Shown here: positions 10,702-21,517 of the stretch, in pieces
Position numbering within the stretch: position 1 is the first letter of the stretch
How the letters are laid out: every line of letters begins with the position of its first letter
Assembly (NCBI GenBank): GCA_026770025.1
Contig: JAMXDE010000054.1
Span: forward strand, 248,001-312,000
Direction: 5' to 3'
DNA: 64,000 nucleotides
Origin: Craspedostauros australis
Lineage: Eukaryota; Bacillariophyta; Bacillariophyceae; Mastogloiales; Achnanthaceae
The notes under the pieces: generated by a model
What the model was told of the DNA's origin: nothing
Seen by the model: the letters and a program-made list of their open reading frames with translations, nothing else
Database searches by the model: none
Program-made: the position numbers and the translations under genes

Positions 10702-12542
10702 ATGGACATCCAACCGTTCGGTGGCCGTGATGATGGCGATGGCGATGGTGACCACCATTATCACCACCATCGTGCGAGTACCCGTGGAGGGCCGAAGATG
10801 GCGCAGCGCGGAGAAGTTGCGGCCTCGATGCCTTGCCACGATTGCGCCGGCGAAGAAACAGCCAAAAGGCGCTCACTTGGAAGCGAACAAATCCGTTTCT
10901 TGGCGCACAACATCACAGCTGTGAGGCCCACAGCGAAAGATTCGCAACATGATCACAACCAACGGCATTCGCAGCATCAACGACATTCGCAACAACATTC
11001 GCAGCAGGAGCAATGGAAACACAACGTGGTGAGGAACAGCATGGCCAAAGGCGGTCATAACAACGGCATCGTCGCGCAGACAAACACGGGCGTTGTGAGC
11101 ACAGGAGAAGGCGCGTTATTCCATCATCAGCACAATCATGCACGCAGTCTGCCACAACAAGAGCAGCAACGTCAGCAACATCAGCAGCAAGAACAAGAAC
11201 ATCAACATCAGCAGCCATCATATCAACCACAAATGCAGCAGCAGATGCAACTGCCTCAACAACATCAGCAACAACAACCACATCAGCAACATGCCACCGA
11301 CGATGCAAAGAACGTACCTCATGCAACTGCCAGATTGCTGACGTCGGACAGCGTCGCGCATCCATCAACGCTCTCTCTCCAAGGCTCCGATCAATCGGCC
11401 CCACATCTGCACCATCATCCTCGCCATCCTCTGCATCTGTCGACGTTGCAACCAGGAGGCATCGGTCCTTCCATGGCATCATCTTCGATTCTGCAGCAAC
11501 AACAGCAACGACCAATGTCCATGTCTGCATCTCTCCCTCTCTCGCAACCAACAATAGCAGCGCCATCGGCATTGCCATACTCATCCGGAGGACCGTCGTT
11601 TCGGTCCAACTCAAATTCCAACGGTAGCAGTAATGCTGGCATCAACGCCAATGGCAATGCCGATGCTACCCGCACCACCGTTCTGGGAAATGCCAATGGC
11701 AGCAACGTCGGCGAAAGTCAGAATCACAATCGACCGCTCAATGTTCTCGCTCGGCCGATGCCCAATGGAGATCACCAGATTGCATGGAGCAGAATGCTGA
11801 ACCAAAGCGATACGCCCACGTGAGTGTTTGTTGCAAATTGGAATGGTAGCCTGTGAAGATCAAATGCAAAAACGAAGAGAAGGAATGTCGTCGCAGGTGT
11901 CAGAATCAGCGATGCTCCGTTGGATGGTACAAAGCCGCAACGAAATGACGCGATGCTCACTTCTCTTCCTTCCGTCCGTCTTCCCTTGTGTTTGCTTGGT
12001 CTTGTATCGACGGCCACGGCGCATTCGTTACATACGTGGTTTGCTGGAATGACACTTGCTCGGCAATTGTTGCTGCGGCACATTGGATCCGTTCATCCGT
12101 CTTCGTCACCGGCCACAATCAAATCTGAACAAACAACGACGACGACAACAACGGCAATGGCAGAATACTTACGTTGACGGCATTCCCGTTCCGAATATTC
12201 GATTTGAACGAAGCTGCCGTGTCGCTGCTGGGGAAGGGATGCGTCTCGCACAGTCTGTTTGACTACTTCGTTCGCGAAAACACCTGGCGCCCGACGCTGG
12301 TCTCGCATCCGACCTTGCTGGGCAGGGCGCACGACGGAGAGATCGTCAAGGTGCGGTGCAGCGGCAACAACGTTTACTGCTTCTGCAAGATCCGAATCAA
12401 CGGTGTGAGGTGCCCGTCGGATGTTGCCGCCGCGAAGGGGAATGCGCCCGATCAGGAATTGGCCGGGTACGTCGTGTACCTGGAGCGGTTGGACCTGCCC
12501 CTGCACATGGCATCCTCAGTCATCTACCGAAGTTTTCCGTGA
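10702..12542 (+). CDS. His/Gln-rich protein with C-terminal PAS-like domain (two exons)
   Basis: Model: exon 1 10702-11819, intron 11820-12163 (GTGAGT...CAG, phase 2), exon 2 12164-12542; 498 residues. The ATG at 10702 sits in a good context (GACCATGG). Residues 1-370 are low-complexity: His/Asp/Gly, then long Gln/His tracts, then Ser/Asn/Gly. The last 125 residues form a compact domain that starts in ILTLTAFPFRIFDLNEAA, is followed by SLFDYF, and ends in a VYLERLDLP strand and IYRSF; this is PAS-like by pattern (inference). The same domain, intron position and phase recur in 18575-19893, so the two are paralogs. The long Gln/His region plus a sensory-type fold suggests a regulatory or scaffold role, but no partner can be named. 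Confidence 0.7.
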
Positions 12543-15127
12543 GCTACTCGAATCGATGGACCGTGCCGCATGTGCGCGGTGAACTAGGAACGGTGAATTG
12601 CGCGTGGAATGGCATGGCGTTGTTTTGTATCGCCGTGCATCATCGGGATGAAATGTGGAGGGGGGACGGGCGTGGCGCGGTGAGACGATCGTTTGAGCAT
12701 GGGATGGTTGTTGGTTTTCACGGTCACGGTAGCCAGTGGATGGACGTTTCGCGCCATCGCGGTGGTATGCCCGCGTGTAGCAGCGTAGAGTAGAAGATAT
12801 GTACTCTTTTAGTATACCACGGCTCTAATTGTGCCGTCTTCGTGTGTCGTGTTGTGTTGCGTCGCATCGCCGTTTGTTGCGGCGGAGGCGGCGAGATGCT
12901 CCTGATCGCCCGTGGTGAATGTAGGGACAACGTGCCAAGCGCGGCGCACCACGTATCGGATCGATGGGAGCGACCGATCGTAGTTTGTCCACGCCACCGA
13001 GCGTCTGCGGCATTGCACCATGGCATTCAATTACAATACCGTCCTCACCGAATTCCCTATGTCGCGGATCTGCGATTGGCGCCGGTGGCGAATCATGACG
13101 CGCTGCTGTTGTGGCGACGTAATGGAGGCTCTCGTGGAATGCACAGCCAGCTCATCTGTTTGCCTGTCTGTCTGACTGCACTGAATACGGAACGGCGTCG
13201 AATGCTGATTCCGGCGCCACGTTGACGAAGCTTGCGGTCCTTGAGTGGGTCTGCGGTAAACACGCACATCGGCGCAACACTTACCGACGGAGACAATCCA
13301 TGGCGGCACTCTGCGGCGGGCAATGTCGCGTTGGGCCGCGGAGAACGAGCGGTGGACGGCGGATGGTGCACGATCTATGGCATGGTATAGACATCGGTAT
13401 GATGTATGAAATGATGTATGAAATGATATGATGAGGTGCGGTGTGGGATGGGATGGAAGCGCGGAGGAGCCGCAAGCGACGTGGAGGACGCGATGAATGT
13501 GCGAGGACGGCAGAGCGCAGGTATGGCAATGCGATGAAGAGCGGATGGTGTCCGCCCAGGCACATGCGCGTGCGAAATGGACGAGATCGTCGTATGGGTC
13601 GAAGCAAACGCCAGTCTGTGGGGAGGACAGCGGCCGCAACTGCAGGCGACAATCAGGGCAAGCAGCGATCAGCATTCGGCACCCACTTTGCAAGCAAACT
13701 GACAACGACACACCACCACGGCACCGCCACCAACAACGACAGCAGCATTGGTGTTTCGCTTGCCACGCCTTTCATTCACAGACACATCATCATCATCGGC
13801 ATCGGCATCCCCAACACCTCTCTGCTCTCATCCATGATAATCCTTGGCGTGTTGCAAATTCAACCATTTTGTGAGGCTGTCGTCAGCAGCGGCAGCCACG
13901 ATGTTCGGCGAACTTCAACTACACGTCACCAATCATAAGAACTGGCAGATGGTGCGACAAATTCCATGTCCCAGTTTCGGTACATCGTGATCGCCCCTGT
14001 CTGATGCAATCCGCAACGCCATCTGTCGACATTTGGCAAGTGATAAGCAAGCACCTGATGGACGGTGGTGTGGACCTTCTTCATCCTGCAACAGACCAAA
14101 CAAAACGGAACAGGTTGTGTTCGTCTTGGATGTGGTGATGTGGTCATGTGATGATGTAGGTGGGTGTTAATCCGACTCCGGACAAACCCGACAGGAAAAC
14201 ACTTTCTGATACTTCGCTGTGCATGTCTGTCTTTGGCAGAAACAGCTTGATCTGTGTGGGAGACCTTCCTCACAAATCGCAAACCGGCTGCGACATCGTG
14301 AATCCGTGTGGGTCATGCTCCGTTGCATTGCACTATGCGAGTACTCATGGTCGTGTTCATGTTTGTGCTTGCGCTGCTCGTTGCCTCTCCACATACATAT
14401 ACATTGGACCTATTCTGCATACGTGCAATACCCGTACCGTAGATACTCAAATTCGCAAGAGACGAAATCCAAGAGACAGTGAATGAATGAGCAGATTGCG
14501 AGCATGACACCCAAAGAAGAGGATGCGACTCTTTTTCCCCATCCTTGCCACATCGGCGCAGGGGAACAATCGTCAGAGACTCGGCATAAGTGGTTGCCAA
14601 CGTGTCCATTAGCATGACGTGGGTGACGTGGACAGTTGATCGAACAGTTTGCTGCCACCGAGGCGAAGAAGACACAAGATGTCATCTCTTCCACGCATTT
14701 GCGAGGGAGAACTGATGTGATAGAGCTGCTGGTTCTTCCGACACGCTGATCCCTGTTACGTTGCTCGATCGCCAGTGCAGCCGTGGTGTCGCCATCATCA
14801 TTGCAACCATCGGCCTCAATCGTCATCCTGGCAAACAGCGCAGCGCAGAACACGGGAGAGACGAAGAATCCACGGCAAAGGAGGCAGCTGGTGGATCGTG
14901 TTCTTCTCCTTTCGACATCGACTCTGTGCGAGCTTCGGGAAGAGTAGAGAACAGTACGCTGCAGCGATCTGTGCTTGCAATATTCGGTAGCAAGCTCCCA
15001 TGGAGATTCTGCGCTTCTATTGGTGTTGTGGTGATCGCGCGAGATGTTGTATCTGCAAGTCTGAGCTCTACTCTAAGCGTGCTATTGGGTATCCGGTCGG
15101 AGCGATCGCTGCACACTCGTGCTGCCA
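12543..15127. other. Intergenic, no supported gene
   Basis: Many short overlapping frames on both strands; none carries a recognisable domain. GATGTATGAAATGATGTATGAAATGATATG-like short duplications occur around 13398-13431. Confidence 0.5.
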
Positions 15128-16516
15128 TTATGCCGACGAAAGGCAGCTCGGAATGACGAAGTCTACCACGCCATCCTTTGATGTCACCTTGTGCGAAATG
15201 ACAGGCTTGACATCGACGGCTTCGTCGGCGCCGACCCACCCGCACGAAGCCAGAAGCTTGTCGCAAGCTTCATCCAAGGTCTTTTGCGAGCGATTGGTGT
15301 GGACGGTGGCAATGGCACCGCCCGGCTGGACCGCATCGCCAACCTGGATGGCAAAGACCACCCCCGCCGCCGGGTCCACATCCTCGCCGGCCACGCGCCG
15401 ACCCGCTCCCAGATCAACGCACGTGCGACCAACCGCGAGGCCGTCGAGCGACGCCAGCTTCTGCGCCTTCTCGGCGACGATCGTTTTGGTGAACTTGGAG
15501 CTGTTGGGGTAGCTGGAGGGGTCGTCGCACACCGTGACATCGCCTCCGTGCGCCTGCACCATTTCACGGAACGTGGGGTACGCCTTCCCGCTGTCCAGCT
15601 GCTCCTTGACCATCGCGACGGTGTCGTCCCATCCGAGATCGTCGTACTTGCCGGACTGGTGCACCATCTGAGAGGCCTGCACCACGACCAGGGTTCTGAG
15701 GTCGTCGCAGCCCTCGCCCGTCTTGAGCATCTTGATGCACTCCTCGATTTCGAACCAGTTCCCGACGGCCTTGCCGATGATGGAATCCATCCGTGTCAGC
15801 AAGCACGTGGTGGGCGACAGTCCGTTTGCTTCGCCCGTCGCGATCATGCTGTGTGCCAGCTTGGCGGCCTCGTCGACGTTGGCCTGGAAGGAGCCGGTTC
15901 CGTACTTGCAGTCCAGGATGAGGCTGCGAGGATGCTCGGCGATCTTCTTGCACATGATGGACGAGGTTTGCAGCGGGATGCTGGAGACGGTGCCCGTGAC
16001 ATCGCGCAGGCCGTACAGCTTGCGATCCGCGAGGCACATGGCCTTGGAGGCGGCGATGATGGAGCAGCCTATTTCCTTCACGATGGTCTGGAACTTGGGT
16101 ATGGGCAAGTCCGTCTGGTAGCCGGGGATGGATTCGAGCTTGTCGATGGTGCCGCCCGTGTGGCCCAATCCGCGACCGGCCATCATGGGAACGCGGACGC
16201 CCAGCGAGCCAACGAGCGGTGCCAGCACCATGCTGATCTTGTCGCCCACCCCTCCGGTGGAATGCTTGTCAACGAGGTGCGGGTACTCATCGACAGGCCA
16301 CTGGGCTTGGACGCCGGATTGCACCATGCTCTTCGTCAGCACTGCCGTCTCCGCGGCTGTCATGCCCCTCCAGCACACTGCCATCAACCACGCGGACATT
16401 TGGTAGTCTGGGACGTCGCCTTTGGCATATGCGGCGATCCATTCCTGAATCTCCTCATCTGAATGCGGGTCCGCATTCGCCCGCTTCTTCAGTATCATGG
16501 AGACAGATTCCACCAT
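15128..16516 (-). CDS. deoA: Thymidine phosphorylase
   Basis: A 462-residue, single-exon member of the thymidine/pyrimidine-nucleoside phosphorylase family, which cleaves thymidine with phosphate to thymine and deoxyribose-1-phosphate in pyrimidine salvage. Visible family marks: the N-terminal helical domain with IQEWIAAYAKGDVPDYQMSA, the phosphate-binding DKHSTGGVGDK loop at about residues 83-93, the signature AGRGLGHTGGTIDKLES, and the C-terminal barrel-sandwich segment with AGVVFAIQVGDAVQPGGAIA. The length matches the family (about 440-470). The frame continues upstream of the ATG at 16516 only to a TTG; an alternative start is the Met at 16498. The family is common in bacteria and patchy in algae, so bacterial ancestry is possible, but base composition gives no sign of recent transfer. 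Confidence 0.93.
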   Translation of the reverse strand: MVESVSMILKKRANADPHSDEEIQEWIAAYAKGDVPDYQMSAWLMAVCWRGMTAAETAVLTKSMVQSGVQAQWPVDEYPHLVDKHSTGGVGDKISMVLAPLVGSLGVRVPMMAGRGLGHTGGTIDKLESIPGYQTDLPIPKFQTIVKEIGCSIIAASKAMCLADRKLYGLRDVTGTVSSIPLQTSSIMCKKIAEHPRSLILDCKYGTGSFQANVDEAAKLAHSMIATGEANGLSPTTCLLTRMDSIIGKAVGNWFEIEECIKMLKTGEGCDDLRTLVVVQASQMVHQSGKYDDLGWDDTVAMVKEQLDSGKAYPTFREMVQAHGGDVTVCDDPSSYPNSSKFTKTIVAEKAQKLASLDGLAVGRTCVDLGAGRRVAGEDVDPAAGVVFAIQVGDAVQPGGAIATVHTNRSQKTLDEACDKLLASCGWVGADEAVDVKPVISHKVTSKDGVVDFVIPSCLSSA

Positions 16517-18574
16517 CTTTGGAGTGGAGTAGAGCAGATTAGGGCAGATTGGTAGCACGTTTACCAATGCGTCGCGTGAACCAAGCGAAGCACGTGAAGA
16601 ATCTGATGAGCCGCTGTACTTGTCGTAGTAGAGCGGTCAGTCAGTCTGTTGGTCTACCTGCCTGTCTGCCTGCCTTCTTGGGATCGTCCTTGCGCAATCG
16701 CTGGTGTCTCTCGACGTCTGCTGCTGTCTACGTATCGATGTGGGTGTCAATGTCAATGTTGATGCCAACGTGAAAGTATGGCATCACTGTCTGGATCGTC
16801 ATCATTACACACGCTGTGTCGTGTGTGATGTATTCTCTCGATGGTTCTCTCGTTTGTTTCTCATTTTCGTTGATTGAATTCGTGACAGAGTATTGCTCGT
16901 GATTCAGCCTCATGTAAACATTCCACGTGGAAGTCAAGAACCGGTACTCACTCAGATCGTGTTTTGCAAACACGTGGCAAGCGAACATCTGGGCGATGTC
17001 CACGTCTGCACACGTCTTTGGTGGAGGTGATGGGAGGCGCCAGATGTCTCGGCATCATGTTCCTCGGCAAAAGGTTCCGACCACATTTTCCATGCCAGAT
17101 GTGGAATTTCTGGCGCTCCATTTCGCTCCAGACTGTGAATTGTTCGGCAGTGGCAGTGTTGCGTTTCAAATGGTCATAGAGTATGGTATAACAGCACGAG
17201 TAACCCGATGTATTGCATCTAAAGCCAGACCGAAGGTTGGGATGAACAGCAGAGAATTGTGGTGAGAAAGGAGAGCCTCTCTCTCTCTTTCTCTTTCTCT
17301 CTTTGACCATGGACCACCATCGAGTAAAGAGCTGCACATCAAAGTGTTGGAAACAGGATCTGAGAAGGAGATAGAGTCCCAAACTGCAGCGTCATCGCAG
17401 TCTGACGATTTCGCAGATGTTTTGTGTCCAGAATCTCCACCATCTGCTGGTTTTATCGCTTCGAAGCCAATCAACACTGATCACATGGAGGTTGCATCTC
17501 GGTTTGTACTTTGTGCTTTGCCAAGCAGCGCACCATCAGTTCCGGTTGCGCTTTGGGCAGGCAGAGTATTCACATGCTCTCATGGTTGAGTGTTTGATTG
17601 CCTGGGCCGGCTAATCCTTTCTTGTCATCTCTTGTTGAAAGTGAAGTGTCGTATTGTTGGTACAAATTGCACACTCTGCCAACAGCATCGTATCATTGAG
17701 TATTGTACGACCCAAGCATCGACTCTGATGGTACAAGCACGAGTTAGGCGAGTGAGAAAGGCACATAGTATGTGCATCCGTCGTGGCATCAACTGTTGCC
17801 ACTGATGTCTGGCCAGCCCCTCCCGGTCAGGTGGTTGAAGCAGCCGATGAGAACCCCGAACTGGCAGCTGCGATGCGACAGATTCAGGCAGTCCATCACG
17901 ACCAGATGGCTTGGCTGGGGGTGAATGTGACACGCTTTTGGTGTCCATCCCGGTTAGCTCGTGCTCACGGCGGTAGCCATCGTACTGTAGCTCCACCAGA
18001 TTGCATGGGCCACTCTGTGCAGTTGCATTGGTGGCATAGGTCCGAGAACGACAGATTGCCCCCAAAGAACCCAACGTGCTGTCATTGTCAGCGTACTTCT
18101 CTTCACAGCACATCTTGCGTCCAATCTGATGGGCCACCGAAGCGGTGAAGCAAGGAATCAGTCCTAGCGCGGGTCAGCATCAACGATAGGCTTTCCAGCA
18201 GGCCATCATCTTTTCTGATCGGTGATTGCGCTGCAGAAGCACATGTGCAGAGACTGATGCATGCACATTCGATTCCACATTCATACTCGCTCACCGAATC
18301 ACGTCGAACCGAAGTGATTGGTTGCGTTGCCCGCGCTGTTCCAAACAAGCACAAGACGAACGTCGCTTGCTCCGCTTGGACTTGATCAAGCTTGGATTGA
18401 GACAGCAGATCTGCTCAACCTTCGCATCTTGCTCAGCATTCCATCAGTCTCAGTGGTTCGCACCAATTGGTGTCACTCGATAGGTGGCATACCATACATA
18501 TAAGTATCAACATCCACCACTATCGTTTGGTCGGACCTTGACACCTTGGTCGGCTCGCAGATCTGCCTTTGATC
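16517..18574. other. Intergenic, no supported gene
   Basis: The first 300 bp are the likely promoter of the thymidine phosphorylase gene. A (CT)n tract lies at 17278-17302. Short frames lack domains. Confidence 0.5.
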
Positions 18575-19893
18575 ATGGAGAAGTCTTCGTCGAACAGAGA
18601 CTCTGGCGGTCTCCAACGCAGTGTCAATGACGCTGACGCCAACAATGCTGATGTTGATGGCGCACCAGCCGAACGAATCAAGCCTGTGTCGAGCTCCAAC
18701 GACTCCGGATGTACCAAGACGGATGTTGCTGCGACGGATGTTGCTGCGACGGATGCTGCTGCTTCTGCCACTGCTATTGACAGTGTCGACGAGATGCCAA
18801 ACGAACCAGAGATCGTGGACATCCGTTCGGAGAGAGATGGGTGGGCGCGTCAACTGCTGTTGCTGCTGGGCAGCAAGAATGTTGTTCTTGATACGAACAC
18901 CTCATTTCTGGAGCAGTATCAATTGCATGGTGCGAACCAACCAGGCGCACACAGCACTGCCGCACAGCAGGCGGTGAGGCCAACCCGTATCCCGGAGTTC
19001 ATCGGGGTGCAACTGACATCATGCGATCCGATCCGCCGTTCATCGGGATTGAACAGGCCGAGTAGAACGCCTGGGTGGGTTCATCTCGCGAGGACGGACA
19101 TCCCCATGTGAGTTCACTTCTGATTCCACGTTGTCGATGATGGTCGGGTGCTGTTGACGTGATTTGCTTCATGGATGGGCGCCGCTGTTGATGATTGGGT
19201 TGGTGCGGGTGCCGTTGTTGTTGTCGTCGTTGCTGTTGCCGTTGCCTTGTATCAGCTTCCTTGATCATGGATCTGACCATTGCTTCTCCATGCCTGCACC
19301 GTCTTGTTCAAAGCACCGCTTCTCGTGCCGTTCCAATAATCCCTTGAATAAAAACATCGCCAAACCGCAGCTTGATAACGTTGGAATCATTCCCGCATCG
19401 GATCTGCATCGGCAATCAGATGGCCAGCGACATGTTCGGGGACGCGTTGCATGCTAAGACTATCTTCGGCATTTTCGGAGACGTTGGGAGGATCACGCTT
19501 GCATCGAACTCGTCTCTGTTGGAGAAGTTGCGAGGTGACGACATATTCAAGGTCGCGTGCAACAGGTCGCGGCGGAGTCGCCGTCGCGCCCCCGATGCAA
19601 TGGCGTCGTCGTCGCCGACATCTTCTTCATCGTCCATTCTCAATTTGATGGACTTGGAACCACGTTCGCAACCTCCAGGAGTGGCGGTGGCAGCGATGGC
19701 ATCAGCGCAAATGCCGATGGTTTCGATAGTGCCTGAATACGTGTACTGTAAAATCCACGCTGTCGGTATTCGAGTTCAGAGGGCGCGGCGTGGTTCCGCG
19801 GAGACCAGAAGCTCCTACATCGGCGTGTTCATTGAAACGTTGGATGTGCCCCAGGAGACACAGTCGTCCATTGTCTACCGATGCATCAAGTGA
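18575..19893 (+). CDS. PAS-like-domain protein, paralog of 10702-12542 (two exons)
   Basis: Model: exon 1 18575-19107, intron 19108-19370 (GTGAGT...CAG, phase 2), exon 2 19371-19893; 351 residues. Exon 1 is Ser/Asp/Ala-rich with a small repeat of VAATD units. Its central helix (DGWARQLLLLLG) and a following FLEQYQLHG are not found in the other paralog. Exon 2 matches the paralog domain at several points: LITLESFPHRICIGNQMA against ILTLTAFPFRIFDLNEAA, VYCKI against VYCFCKI, and FIETLDVPQETQSSIVYR against YLERLDLPLHMASSVIYR. A Ser/Arg-rich insert of about 60 residues lies between the two halves of the domain. Function unknown; a PAS-type sensor or protein-interaction module is inferred. Confidence 0.7.
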
Positions 19894-21517
19894 GACGAAA
19901 CAAAACAAAATGAAATGAAAGGATATGAGGGCGACGAAAGGAATTGAGCCGTTAGACTCCATCAAGCGGGAACCAACACGGAGAGATCATACACCAGTCG
20001 ACGACATCGATCGCTACTTTGAGTACGACCTACAATGCGGCCGTTTCATTTCAGTCTCGCCAATAGACCGGAGCGCGCAAGGTGTGAGTGGGACGCTGCG
20101 GGTTCGAGCGGAAGCTTTTGAAGGGATGCAATGCATGAATGGATGGATGGCTGAAGGAATGGTCCGGCGCCGAACGAAATCGGCGAGAATCGCAGCGCGG
20201 CGCAGCGCCACACATCGATGTTGTTCACCGCACATGGGCACAAGTATCGGCAGGCGAGCATGTCAGTCTCCGTGTCCGTTCCATCGCACTCACCTGAAAT
20301 GACACCGACGGAGCGATGCTGAGCATCATCGACGCCGTCGTTGCAATGTGCGGATGCGCTTTCTCTGTTTCACTCTATTATACACGCAAGTATGCGTTTG
20401 CCTATGGCTGCGTGCGAACGGACGCGCGGAAGGCCCCCATGAACACACTACACAAAATCCCGGCACGGGCGATGCAGCGCGCAACGCGCAATGCGACAAC
20501 CATCAACTGGCCGACGAATCGAACGAACCGTTGGCATCCTCGTGCGTGAAGCGCAAACCAGGCGCAACGGACACAGCCATCGTGGCGGAGCAAAACAGCA
20601 GCAGCGACATCATCAGCCACAACGATTGTGATGGTATTGGCGATGAGCGCTGTGGTGCAACCATGATGACGGTGCGAGGTGAGCATTGGCAGAGTATGTA
20701 CCAAAGTTGAAGAAGTCTGTGTTGTGCTTCCGTCACAACCTTTCACTACTCTGAACGCAGACAAAGGATGACGGTGGTGGGCTGTCTCACGTCATTTTTT
20801 GGACGAAAAAGTATCCAACACCAATGTTGAATTCGTGATATATTCGCATTTAATACTACGACACGAATCCATAAGAAATCCATGTCGTGTTGAAGTAGCT
20901 ATTTATGGCCGGGTGCACTTTATCCATGACTCATGCGTTCATGCAAACGTGGCCTGCCACCTTGCCTCACGATTTGTGGCCACATCATCATCGCCACTCT
21001 TCTGCATTCGTTTGGTCGATTTCTCCCGATTTCGTTGTCGTGGTTGTAACCACCGCAGGGGATGAGCAACATGTGCGCCATGCCCGAAGGAGTGCGACTA
21101 CTCGCTGAGCACGTATTGTCCCTTGTCCCCACGGCAACTTCCGATGAAACCGCTCATGGCGCGCGCGCACAAGAGAGGAAGCAGGTGCGCAGAGTACATG
21201 CGAGTATAATATTTTAATATGATCTTGCAACAGCGTCAGGTGAAGATTTCGTTGGATGGCGCACGCGCAAGATGCGAGTATTTCTCTCTGTCAAACCATC
21301 GCGCGATGGTTCTTCGTTTTACTACATGAATGTGACAATTGAACTGTCGTCGTTTATTTGCTTCACTTTGCGACTGCCTGTGTTGCACAGTCTGTATCAT
21401 ACGCGTATGTGGTATCCGAGTCATACAACCACACCAAACAGATGATGCACTCCATCACTTCATGGAATGTGCAGGTGTGCTGCTCGAAGCAAGAGTCGAC
21501 GAAGCTGGTTCGTTGTG
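19894..21517. other. Intergenic, at most a doubtful small gene
   Basis: A frame at 20354-20710 would give a 118-residue protein with a hydrophobic N terminus (FLCFTLLYTQVCVCLWL) and a hydrophilic remainder, but the paired frames are as long and no homology is seen. TACGACCTAC occurs at 20024-20033. Confidence 0.4.

Noticed and set aside
15191-16462. 423-codon plus-strand frame
   Set aside because: Antisense of the thymidine phosphorylase gene; long only because of that gene's codon use.
20354-20710. Possible small secreted protein
   Set aside because: Hydrophobic start, but competing frames of equal length and no family; left only as a note in the intergenic entry.
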